Shown here piece by piece: positions 46,997 to 54,577 of a stretch of DNA of 64,000 bases. Positions within the stretch are counted from its first letter, which is position 1. Each line of letters starts with the position of its first letter. The stretch covers positions 248,001 to 312,000 of the forward strand of contig NZ_JAMQGP010000001.1 in assembly GCF_023703465.1 (NCBI RefSeq), in the 5' to 3' direction. A model generated the notes under the pieces. It was not told the DNA's origin, did not search any database, and worked only from the letters and a program-made list of their open reading frames with translations. The stretch comes from Echinimonas agarilytica. GTDB taxonomy: Bacteria; Pseudomonadota; Gammaproteobacteria; Enterobacterales; Neiellaceae. A program made the translations under genes and the position numbers.

Positions 46997-47043
46997 ACCG
47001 CCCTAGCTATTGCTCAAATTCGCTCAGATCGCTATAGTTCACC

Positions 47044-47063
47044 AGCGGCCAATAGGCCGCTGA
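47044..47063 (+). terminator. Stem-loop after hemN
   Basis: CAGCGGCC and GGCCGCTG form a perfect 8-bp stem with an AATA loop, 47 nt after the hemN stop. There is no T run, so it is a weak terminator candidate. Confidence 0.4.
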
Positions 47064-47094
47064 AATCTATTTATCTACAACGAATTCATCATTA

Positions 47095-48915
47095 ATGTAT
47101 CTAACGCTCTCAATATTAGCCTTACTTTTAGGGCCTCTTCTCTATCGCCTATTTGAGCGTAATACTCGCTTAATGGGTGGCTTAGATGCATTTATTTTTG
47201 TCACCATTGGCGGCTTGGTCGTGTTTCATATGCTGCCCGAAATTCTTGATAATGGCGGCTGGCTATCGCTGATCTTTCTCGCTGTTGGCATGTCAGTCCC
47301 GACAATGCTGGAACACCTATTCCGAAAAATAGCCCGTCAAGCGCATGCCGGCGCAATGTTATTTGCTGCTATTGGCTTAGGTATTCACGGCATGACTGAT
47401 GGTGCCGCTTTAGCTGAGGCAGGCAGTCATGGCGGGCATTACTTATTCGCTCTAGGTGTCATTTTGCATCGTTTGCCAGTGGGCTTAACTATTTGGTGGC
47501 TGCTTCGACCTCACTTCGGTGTCTTTATCGCATCGCTTGTATTGGCCGCAATTGCGGTGAGTACGGTGGTGGGCCATACCTTGGCCGAGAACTGGTTGTC
47601 GTTACTGAGTGGCGCGCCCGTGGCATGGTTTGATGCTTTGGTGGTTGGCACAATATTGCACGTCGTATTCCATCGTCCTTACCATGAAGATCATGCGCAC
47701 GAGCACAATGCGGAACCACACTCACACAGCCATGAGGACTCTCATGGTGAGCATGCACATCAACATCAGGGCAGCGAGCAAGACTGGTTACAGGGCATAG
47801 GCTCTTTAATCGGTGTGGTGGTATTACTTTCGATTATGATGCCTTATTGGCTCGGAGTGATGGAGCATGGTCACCACAGCGCAGAGATGGTGGCGCACCA
47901 GGATACCAGTGTGCTGGTGTTGGAACGATTATTAGAGTTGAGTTTAGTGGCTTCGCCCTGGTTGCTATTGGCCTATTGTGTGGCAGCAGTGATTCACTAT
48001 GTGGTGCCTCGGCCGTTTGCAGGGCTATCGGGCGGAAACACTATGGGACAAGCGTTACGCGGTGTAGTGATTGGACTCCCTTTGCCCATTTGTGTGCCCA
48101 ATGCCAGCAAGCTGTATCGTATGTTAGTCAGCGAAGGCGCGGGCCGAACTTATGCCATCGCATTTTTGATGGCATCACCTCTACTTGGAATTGACGCTGT
48201 ACTTCTCACATGGGGCTTGCTGGGTGGCGAGTGGGCTTTATGGCGAATCGCGGTGACTCTCATTTTTGCTTTGTCGATGGCTTTATTAGTTGGGCACTGG
48301 TTGAAGAATCAGGAACCTGAAGCAGATGAAGCCGCTGCACCTCACGTGGGGAGCTCTGTAAAACGTCGCTTACAGCAAGCTATTCGGCATGGTTACGCTC
48401 ACTTAATTGACCATACTGCGCCTTGGATTGTGGCAGGCCTCGTGGTGGCATCATTAATCCCGGTGATTGATGGCTTTCACTTAATGCCGTTACTTTTAGG
48501 GGTGGTGGTGCTGGCGTGTATCTGTCTGCCCTTCCACCTTTGTGCCACTGGCATGACGCCAGTGCTCGCGGTATTACTGATTAATGGCTTACCGCCCGCT
48601 TTAGCGTTGATTTTGCTGTTAATTGGCCCGGCGATTAACATTTCTCTGATAAAACTCATTGCGCAACTGCATGGAGTGAAAACAGCTTACTTGATGACAA
48701 TATTAATGTTGTTGCTTGCATTCTTGTTTGCTTTTTTCATGCCGGTTTGGCCGTCTGTGGCACTTGAATTACCTCACTTTCAAGATGCCTCATGGGTGCA
48801 ATATGCCTCTCTCGCACTGCTGATTTTGCTTTATTCGGGGTCAATTCTAAGGCGCGGAGCACGTGCTTTTGTCGCCGAGTTATTACCAACAGGCTGGCCA
48901 TCACATCGTCATTAA
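47095..48915 (+). CDS. ZIP-like domain fused to an ArsP/DUF318-type permease
   Basis: This 606-residue inner-membrane protein has two transporter modules. Residues 1-190 look like a ZIP metal transporter: HMLPE (45-49) matches ZIP helix 2, HGMTDG (98-103) helix 4 and HRLPVG (125-130) helix 5. A His-rich loop of 13 His and 7 acidic residues lies at 193-224. Residues from about 275 are a predicted permease of the DUF318/ArsP-like type with two repeats, the first with PLPICVPNASKLYR, the second with CATGMTP and LLIGPAINISL. Cysteines at membrane borders fit a soft-metal substrate such as Zn, Cu or an arsenical. Direction and substrate are inference. Confidence 0.8.
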   Translation: MYLTLSILALLLGPLLYRLFERNTRLMGGLDAFIFVTIGGLVVFHMLPEILDNGGWLSLIFLAVGMSVPTMLEHLFRKIARQAHAGAMLFAAIGLGIHGMTDGAALAEAGSHGGHYLFALGVILHRLPVGLTIWWLLRPHFGVFIASLVLAAIAVSTVVGHTLAENWLSLLSGAPVAWFDALVVGTILHVVFHRPYHEDHAHEHNAEPHSHSHEDSHGEHAHQHQGSEQDWLQGIGSLIGVVVLLSIMMPYWLGVMEHGHHSAEMVAHQDTSVLVLERLLELSLVASPWLLLAYCVAAVIHYVVPRPFAGLSGGNTMGQALRGVVIGLPLPICVPNASKLYRMLVSEGAGRTYAIAFLMASPLLGIDAVLLTWGLLGGEWALWRIAVTLIFALSMALLVGHWLKNQEPEADEAAAPHVGSSVKRRLQQAIRHGYAHLIDHTAPWIVAGLVVASLIPVIDGFHLMPLLLGVVVLACICLPFHLCATGMTPVLAVLLINGLPPALALILLLIGPAINISLIKLIAQLHGVKTAYLMTILMLLLAFLFAFFMPVWPSVALELPHFQDASWVQYASLALLILLYSGSILRRGARAFVAELLPTGWPSHRH

Positions 48916-48960
48916 TGAGGCATGGCTGAACATTGTTGTTGTCATCGTTAAACGCTATTA

Positions 48961-48980
48961 TTAACTGACTAGTCAGTCAA
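48961..48980. promoter_or_regulatory. TetR-type operator upstream of the aldehyde dehydrogenase
   Basis: ACTGACTAGTCAGT (48964-48977) is a perfect 14-nt palindrome with extended partial symmetry, of the TGAC-type that TetR regulators bind. It ends 2 nt before the upstream GTG start of the dehydrogenase, whose operon encodes a TetR protein, so autoregulation is likely. Confidence 0.6.
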
Positions 48981-48982
48981 TA

Positions 48983-50467
48983 GTGGGGTTTGACGTGCAA
49001 ACATTCAGCAATGAACAACGTGAGTCGCTGGACTTTGAAAACTCATCGATTCAAAGTATATATGCAACGCGCTCGGAGCTAGGCTCATTTTTTGCCGCTC
49101 AGCGGCAGGCATTTTCAAAGCAACCTGAACGAACCTATCCGCAGCGCAAGTCTGATCTTCAACGCTTACATCACGCATTTTTGTCCCATCAGCATGAATT
49201 TTCTGAGGCGCTTAACCAAGACTTTGGTCATCGTGCTGGTTATGATTCCATGCTCCTAGATGTGCTGCCGACGGCTCAACAATTTCGTTATACCCTTTCT
49301 CGATTAAAATCATGGATGAAGCCTTCGCGTCGCCATGTTGGTATGGCGCTATGGCCTGCATCGGTCAAAGTGCATTACCAAGCCAAAGGTGTTGTGGGCA
49401 TTATTGTGCCTTGGAATGTGCCGCTTATGTTGTCGTTTGGTCCACTTATGACAGCATTGGCCGCAGGTAATCGGGTGATGCTAAAACTGTCGGAATTTAC
49501 GCCGCAGTTCAATCGCGTTTGTAAAACGGTCATCGAACAATGTTTCGAATCTCATCAGGTGGCTGTGATCGAAGGTGAGGCCGATATCGCAGCAGAGTTT
49601 AGTGCGCTGCCCTTCGACCATTTGTTGTTTACCGGCTCCACGCAAGTGGGACGTCATGTGATGGCTACAGCAGCAAAAAACCTGACTCCAGTGACCTTAG
49701 AGCTGGGAGGGAAGTCGCCTGTGCTGATCGCACCTGATTGCGATATTGAATTTGCAGTCAATCGGTTAATGATGGGCAAATGTTTAAACGCAGGCCAGAT
49801 CTGCATTGCCCCCGATTACATTCTTTGTCCTCAAGACAAAGTGGAAGCGTTTAAAGCTAGTTTTAAGAAGTTGTTTTTGGCGCGCTACCCTAAGGGGATT
49901 GCTAGCAAAGACTATTCGTCGATTATTAATGCTCGACAATATGCGCGTTTAAAGACGATCTTGACAGATGCAGAGCGTCTCGGCGCCTCTATTTCACCTG
50001 TGATGGAACCTTCATGTGATGATGAGGTACACCGCATGTTGCCTCACCTGATCAGTGATGTGAGTGATGATATGGCCGTGATGCAAGATGAGTTGTTCGG
50101 GCCTATTTTGCCGATAGTGAGCTATCAAACCTTTGATCAAGCGTTGGCCTATGTGAATGAACGGCCCCGCCCACTTGCGCTATATCTAATGAGCTTGGAT
50201 AAGAAGGTACAGTCGGAAGTCTTGTCTCGGACGCATTCTGGCGGTGTTGCGTTGAATGAAACTCTATATCAATGCGCTGCTGATGATGCGCCATTTGGCG
50301 GTATTGGCCCTTCTGGTATGGGGCATTATCACGGTAAAGAAGGCTTTATCACTTTTTCTCATGCCAAAACGGTGTTCAAACGAGGACGTTTGACGACGGC
50401 CGCTTTGGTCACTCCACCGTATCAGCGTTGGTGGCAGAAGGTTTTATTTAAGGTGTTGGTTCGATAA
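48983..50467 (+). CDS. Coniferyl-aldehyde-dehydrogenase-like enzyme
   Basis: The 494-residue protein is an NAD(P)-dependent aldehyde dehydrogenase of the CalB-like group. It has VPWNVPLMLSFGP (about 140-152), the catalytic Glu in LELGGKSP (near 238-245) and the Cys in NAGQICIAPDYI (near 268-279), with the C-terminal FTFSHAK-type end seen as FITFSHAKTVF. GTG 48983 or GTG 48995 may be the start; neither has a strong ribosome site. The natural aldehyde is unknown. It is coupled to tetR by TAATG. Confidence 0.9.
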   Translation: MGFDVQTFSNEQRESLDFENSSIQSIYATRSELGSFFAAQRQAFSKQPERTYPQRKSDLQRLHHAFLSHQHEFSEALNQDFGHRAGYDSMLLDVLPTAQQFRYTLSRLKSWMKPSRRHVGMALWPASVKVHYQAKGVVGIIVPWNVPLMLSFGPLMTALAAGNRVMLKLSEFTPQFNRVCKTVIEQCFESHQVAVIEGEADIAAEFSALPFDHLLFTGSTQVGRHVMATAAKNLTPVTLELGGKSPVLIAPDCDIEFAVNRLMMGKCLNAGQICIAPDYILCPQDKVEAFKASFKKLFLARYPKGIASKDYSSIINARQYARLKTILTDAERLGASISPVMEPSCDDEVHRMLPHLISDVSDDMAVMQDELFGPILPIVSYQTFDQALAYVNERPRPLALYLMSLDKKVQSEVLSRTHSGGVALNETLYQCAADDAPFGGIGPSGMGHYHGKEGFITFSHAKTVFKRGRLTTAALVTPPYQRWWQKVLFKVLVR

Positions 50468-51069
50468 TGACAGATGTGAATCAAAGCGTTTCGCGGCGAA
50501 CACGCAACATGGACGAAAAGCGCAGCCGTTTGCTTGAAGCTGCATTGGCCTTGTTTTCAAAGCATGGCGTTGAACATGTCACCACATCATCAATCGCCAA
50601 AACAGCGGGCGTTGCAACGGGGACTCTATTTCATCACTTTGGCAATAAAGAAGCTTTAGTGCAGGCGCTATATCTCGACATTAAGGCAGACTTAGCGCGC
50701 CATATAAAACCTGTACATTCAGCTGAAATTGAGATGGATGAGCTACAAACCGTGTGGATGAATTATTTACAGTGGTGCGCTAGTTTTCCGCAACAATTGC
50801 GCTTTGTGATTCAATACAGCCACTCTTCAGCGGTGAATCAAGTGCAGCGAGAAGCCGTGTGGAAAGACTTGTTTTGTTTCGTGTTGTCGGTCATTCAGAA
50901 AGGCCAGAAGCAGGGGTTTTTTGCGGTCATTCCAGAAGCGATGGTGATTGAGGTTATAGAAGCGATGGCTACATCGATGGGGCAGTATTTTATGTACCAT
51001 TCGGACGCGCCTGACGCGTTAAAAATCCATAGCTACAAAATGTTGTATGCCAGCCTTGCGGTAAAATGA
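50467..51069 (+). CDS. TetR-family repressor
   Basis: The 200-residue protein has an N-terminal helix-turn-helix (residues about 19-65: LFSKHGVEHVTTSSIAKTAG and then ATGTLFHHFGNKEALV) and a variable ligand-binding domain. Its ATG overlaps the dehydrogenase stop codon (TAATG), so the two are translationally coupled. The dyad at 48961-48980 is its likely operator. The inducer may be an aldehyde or another hydrophobic toxin. Confidence 0.93.
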   Translation: MTDVNQSVSRRTRNMDEKRSRLLEAALALFSKHGVEHVTTSSIAKTAGVATGTLFHHFGNKEALVQALYLDIKADLARHIKPVHSAEIEMDELQTVWMNYLQWCASFPQQLRFVIQYSHSSAVNQVQREAVWKDLFCFVLSVIQKGQKQGFFAVIPEAMVIEVIEAMATSMGQYFMYHSDAPDALKIHSYKMLYASLAVK

Positions 51070-51105
51070 GTGTAGAGAGAGGCTATCGCGCCTCTCTCCT
51101 TAGAA

Positions 51106-51333
51106 TCATTTGCCCAAAAAGCCTTTGAGCATATTTGAAGTCATTTGGTTGATGGCTTCACGGGCGTTATTACACTCTTCGGTATCGGTGTTTTTACCTT
51201 GCATCATCAAGGTGGAGCATTTTTCGTTCACTTTTGCCAATTTATCTGGGTCTTCAATCAGCTCTTCAACGGTTGCAGTGCCGCAGGCGGTGAGTAATAG
51301 GGCGAGGGGGACCAATGCTAATAACTTCTTCAT
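51106..51333 (-). CDS. EexN-type small lipoprotein
   Basis: This 75-residue lipoprotein has a signal peptide ending in LLTAC, with Cys17 as the lipidated residue. The mature part has DPDKLAKVNEKC and a downstream ECNNAREAINQM, the Cys-spaced pattern of the EexN family. That family was first seen in plasmid entry exclusion, but chromosomal copies are common and no conjugation genes are near, so I assign no exclusion function. It is convergent with tetR. Confidence 0.8.
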   Translation of the reverse strand: MKKLLALVPLALLLTACGTATVEELIEDPDKLAKVNEKCSTLMMQGKNTDTEECNNAREAINQMTSNMLKGFLGK

Positions 51334-51963
51334 GCTTACTTCCTGTCAAATATTGCCCAAATTAAGTTCACTTTCTAAGTGGGCGCCCTAGAAAGCAACA
51401 CATCTATTAGATGCGTTTTAAAATCATTGATAGCCGCGAATGAGGCCCTCTCTCATGCGCAGCTCATAACATGGTTCAGAGAATTTAGGCTGCTAAAGAA
51501 ATTCACCATGCCAGAGAAGAATGAGTTTTTCTATATGTTTAAGGTTGTGTTTTTGTTTGGTTTTTTTACGTTTTCTTAACAAGTGAGGGTGTTGGGTGAA
51601 TGAGGTTTGAGAGAGGGCCTGGTCGGGCCACGAAAAATGGGTGAGAGCGCTTTTCTGACCCATAGTGCTTATGTTTCAGTCGAGTTAATTTATGGCGGTA
51701 AAGAAGTTTGAGAAATGTATGAATATTTGATGACAGTCCAGTTTCAAGGGCTTATCCAGCGCTAATGGAGCACTAAAAAACAAGATCGGGTGACCTAACG
51801 TCGGAATTATTCGTCTATTGAGGGCCTAAAAGTGGCGAAATAGTTATCTTGGTCGTAATTTAGCCGTCAAAAGTGGTGTGGGGGCTGGTATTTAAAGTGG
51901 GCTGTGCATTATGATTCTCCACCTTCTTAAAATATTCAACGTTGTCAGGAGCCAAAAGACTCT
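51334..51963. other. 630-nt gene-free region with inverted repeats
   Basis: No frame here looks coding. It contains a 7-bp dyad around GGGCGCCC (51371-51395), a 13-nt inverted repeat pair (51443-51455 and 51608-51620), and a hairpin ATGGGT/ACCCAT at 51637-51663. The DNA from about 51590 is G-rich and purine-rich. It may hold a structured RNA or a long leader for the gene at 51964, but I see no terminator. Confidence 0.45.
51443..51620. repeat. 13-nt inverted repeat pair
   Basis: AGGCCCTCTCTCA at 51443-51455 is exactly complementary to TGAGAGAGGGCCT at 51608-51620, with 152 nt between. Pairing would close a large loop containing further small hairpins. Confidence 0.5.
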
Positions 51964-52392
51964 ATGAGTATTGAAAACACAGTATCTGAAACAAACACAT
52001 CGCCTGTAAAAGCTGAGTTAGCATGGGCTTATAAACTAGTCTCTCAAGGTAACCCGTTGCCACGTGGTAAGGCATTCAGTGCTTATGTAGGTTTAAGCAG
52101 CACTGAATTACTAGGACTGATCGAAGGTACTGCTGCTCCAGCAAAGGCGCCTATTAAAAGAGCAAAGTCCGCAGCAAAAGTTACTGCGGAGAAAAAGAAC
52201 GTTGAAAAAGTGATTCCAAGTGCCGACCTAACAGAAGCCCAAGCCACTGCTCTTGCTGCATTGCAAGAAGTGGGAGACTGGAGTTCAGCAAAAGCAATTA
52301 AAGCGCGTAAAGCAACACTTGATGCGTTGGTGAAAAAAGGCGTAGCTCAAAGCCGTACGCTTGAAGATGAGTCAGTTGAATACAAAGTATAA
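51964..52392 (+). CDS. Unknown two-part protein with basic linker
   Basis: I do not recognise this 142-residue protein. It has a helical N-terminal part (about 17-55), a Lys- and Ala-rich linker (58-85) and a C-terminal part (about 88-142) that looks like a small winged helix (AQATALAALQEVGDW then KATLDALVKKGVAQ). DNA or RNA binding is possible but not shown. AGGAG lies 14 nt before the ATG, farther than usual. It follows the long gene-free region. Confidence 0.65.
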   Translation: MSIENTVSETNTSPVKAELAWAYKLVSQGNPLPRGKAFSAYVGLSSTELLGLIEGTAAPAKAPIKRAKSAAKVTAEKKNVEKVIPSADLTEAQATALAALQEVGDWSSAKAIKARKATLDALVKKGVAQSRTLEDESVEYKV

Positions 52393-52487
52393 GTCTCGCT
52401 GATAGGCGTATTGCCTGTATCTGAAGATCTTGATCCTTGGTAGGTCGAATGTGGCGGCCAGCCATAAGTCGAGTTGTTCAGTGTCAG

Positions 52488-52522
52488 TCCGGTTAAGCCT
52501 CTCAATGCCTGGCTTAACCGGA
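52488..52522. terminator. 12-bp stem-loop between convergent genes
   Basis: TCCGGTTAAGCC and its exact complement enclose an 11-nt loop, in the gap between the 142-residue gene and the convergent YbdG-like gene. There is no U-tract in either direction. Confidence 0.45.
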
Positions 52523-52532
52523 GCCCAACTGG

Positions 52533-53780
52533 CTAACAATGATGTGAGCTGAATACCTGAAAGTCGTGCCCTGTGGGAGACTGGAATGCTCTAAGCCCAA
52601 AGCTTGGTAAAATGGCGTAAATGTGATCAAAGATATCAGCCTGAATTGATTCATAAACAGCCCATTCTTGGCGCGCACTGAAACAATATATCTCGATCGG
52701 CAAACCTTTTTCTGAGGGAGCCAGCTGCCGCACAAGCAATGTCATTTCTGGATGAATGTCCGTTCTGTTCTTTAAGTAATCCTCAAGGTAGGCTCTGAAG
52801 GTGCCCACGTTGGTTAGCCGTCGGCCATTTACTGGGCTGGCTTCGAGCGGTTCGCTAGGTTGTTGAGAAAGTTCAGCCTGCTTGCTTTGAAGGTAAGGCT
52901 GCAACACCGAAACCTTCGACATGTCGGCTTGCAATGTCGCATCCATAAACCTAATGCTACTGACATCAAGGAACACAGAACGCTTGATTCTCCGCCCTCC
53001 CGATTCAGACATGCCTCGCCAGTTGCGGAATGAATCAGTGATCAATGCATAAGTTGGAATGGTGGTAATAGTTTTGTCCCAATTGCGAACCTTGACGGTG
53101 GTTAAGCCAACGTCAATCACATCGCCATCAGCACCATATTTACCCATTTCAATCCAGTCACCGCGTCGCACCATGTCGTTGGCTGCGAGCTGAATACCGC
53201 CAACCAATCCCAATATAGTGTCTTTAAAAATCAACAGCAAAATTGCCGTGAACGCACCGAGACCACTGAGCAGGTATATAGGGTTTTGATCGAGCAATAA
53301 ACTTAATAAAGTGACTGCTAGGGCAATGATCATGATGAGTTTGAAGAGCTGTTGCAGGCTTCTCAAGGGCAGCTTGTTATCGCTGTCTTTCAGATCGGCA
53401 AGCTCAGTTAAGGCGTTAATCAACGCCATAATGGTGAGGCCTCCCATGATCAAAAGGTAAACGGCAGCAGCCTTGGTAAAGGCCGCAGCGGTTACCGGTG
53501 TGGCTTCGAGTACAATGCCTGCAGCATGATAGAACACTAAGCCGGGTAATAAATGCGCGGCGCGTTTAAATACGCCATGTTTCCACAGCACGTCATCCCA
53601 ATTAATCTTATTGTTATGCACGCTGGCTTGAACCCATTTGAGCAAGCCTCTTCGGGCGATTAAATCAACCACCAGTCCAGCAAACAAGGCCATACCTAGC
53701 AGAGTGAATGTGGCCATCCAATCGGGTAATCCATGGTGTTCAAAAAAGGCTTTTGAGTTTTGAATTAGGGTCTCAAGCAT
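52533..53780 (-). CDS. MscS-family channel, YbdG/MscM-like
   Basis: The 415-residue protein has five predicted membrane helices, then an MscS domain with GLVGGIQLAANDMVRRGDWIEM (of which LAANDMVRRGDW is diagnostic) and the segment TIPTYALITDSFRNWRGM. The extended cytoplasmic domain with ISS-like inserts, length and sequence match E. coli YbdG, a small-conductance osmotic channel. It is the second MscS-family gene in the window. Confidence 0.92.
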   Translation of the reverse strand: MLETLIQNSKAFFEHHGLPDWMATFTLLGMALFAGLVVDLIARRGLLKWVQASVHNNKINWDDVLWKHGVFKRAAHLLPGLVFYHAAGIVLEATPVTAAAFTKAAAVYLLIMGGLTIMALINALTELADLKDSDNKLPLRSLQQLFKLIMIIALAVTLLSLLLDQNPIYLLSGLGAFTAILLLIFKDTILGLVGGIQLAANDMVRRGDWIEMGKYGADGDVIDVGLTTVKVRNWDKTITTIPTYALITDSFRNWRGMSESGGRRIKRSVFLDVSSIRFMDATLQADMSKVSVLQPYLQSKQAELSQQPSEPLEASPVNGRRLTNVGTFRAYLEDYLKNRTDIHPEMTLLVRQLAPSEKGLPIEIYCFSARQEWAVYESIQADIFDHIYAILPSFGLRAFQSPTGHDFQVFSSHHC

Positions 53781-53848
53781 GACGATACTCTTTCGTATTT
53801 AGGCGAGTTTAGTGTGTCTGTGGACGGCCAAGGATGCAAGTTTGAATT

Positions 53849-54577
53849 TTACTCTGGTTGATCGCGTTTTGTGTGTTCATTCAAATCGAGAATACGTGCT
53901 AAACGTTGGCAGTAGTGCCAATTATGTGGTGGTTGAGAGAGCCCTATTTCAGTGACTTTTTGACGATAACTGGGCAGCACTTTTGCCATATTTTTGAGTG
54001 TTGTTTTTAAAGCGCTCGCTTGCGCTGGATTGATGACAAAATTAGGGAGCAAGCCTGGATCTCGGACATGGCCGAGGTGATACAAAGTAGCGGTGCCATC
54101 AATATTCGCTCTGGCATGCCAGCAATTCTGCATATCTCGAATGCGCACGTAGCCAGGTTGGGGTGGGAATTCATCTGGAATTGATTTTATCTCTAGCCAT
54201 ATGCCTTGTACGTTTTGCCAATGAACAGAGTGGCTAAACACATCGCGATCACGAATCGGCCATGGCGGTGAAAATCGGGAATGAACGCGCCATGCATCAG
54301 GCGTGGGATGTGTAATAACGGTCGACCCATCTGCATGATAAGCCCATTCTGAGACTCGGTTTATGTCGAGTAGCAACGACAACATGGCATGAGGTGGGCC
54401 TTCAAGGGGCAAGGTTGCAAAAAACTCTGGCTGCCCGTGTCCCGTAAATGGTCTGCTTGCGAGTATCATACCCGACTCATTTAAGTGTTCACGCCATTGT
54501 TTATCGAGCGTGAATGCCTGAGTGAGCGAAGCAATCATGCTTAGCGCACCCGCTGCCAATATGTGTTTAGCTGCCAA
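53849..54577 (-). CDS. Exported START-domain lipid-binding-like protein
   Basis: The 242-residue protein has a signal peptide (about 1-21) then a START/SRPBCC domain; FSPPWPIRDRDVF is the characteristic PWP-x-RD motif, and ANIDGTATLYHLGHVRDPG follows. I start at TTG 54577, because GGAGGAGG lies directly upstream; the ATG at 54538 would cut the signal peptide. The first 11 nt overlap the oxoprolinase gene, whose Gly-rich tail codons supply the ribosome site. The ligand is unknown. Confidence 0.78.
   Translation of the reverse strand: MAAKHILAAGALSMIASLTQAFTLDKQWREHLNESGMILASRPFTGHGQPEFFATLPLEGPPHAMLSLLLDINRVSEWAYHADGSTVITHPTPDAWRVHSRFSPPWPIRDRDVFSHSVHWQNVQGIWLEIKSIPDEFPPQPGYVRIRDMQNCWHARANIDGTATLYHLGHVRDPGLLPNFVINPAQASALKTTLKNMAKVLPSYRQKVTEIGLSQPPHNWHYCQRLARILDLNEHTKRDQPE

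Noticed and set aside
51106-51333. EexN lipoprotein as a mark of an integrated conjugative element
   Set aside because: No integrase, conjugation gene, tRNA or direct repeats are near it. Chromosomal EexN-like lipoproteins are common.
51379-51579. 66-codon frame in the gene-free region
   Set aside because: It starts without a ribosome site and its composition is not protein-like; it ends in a Phe-rich run.
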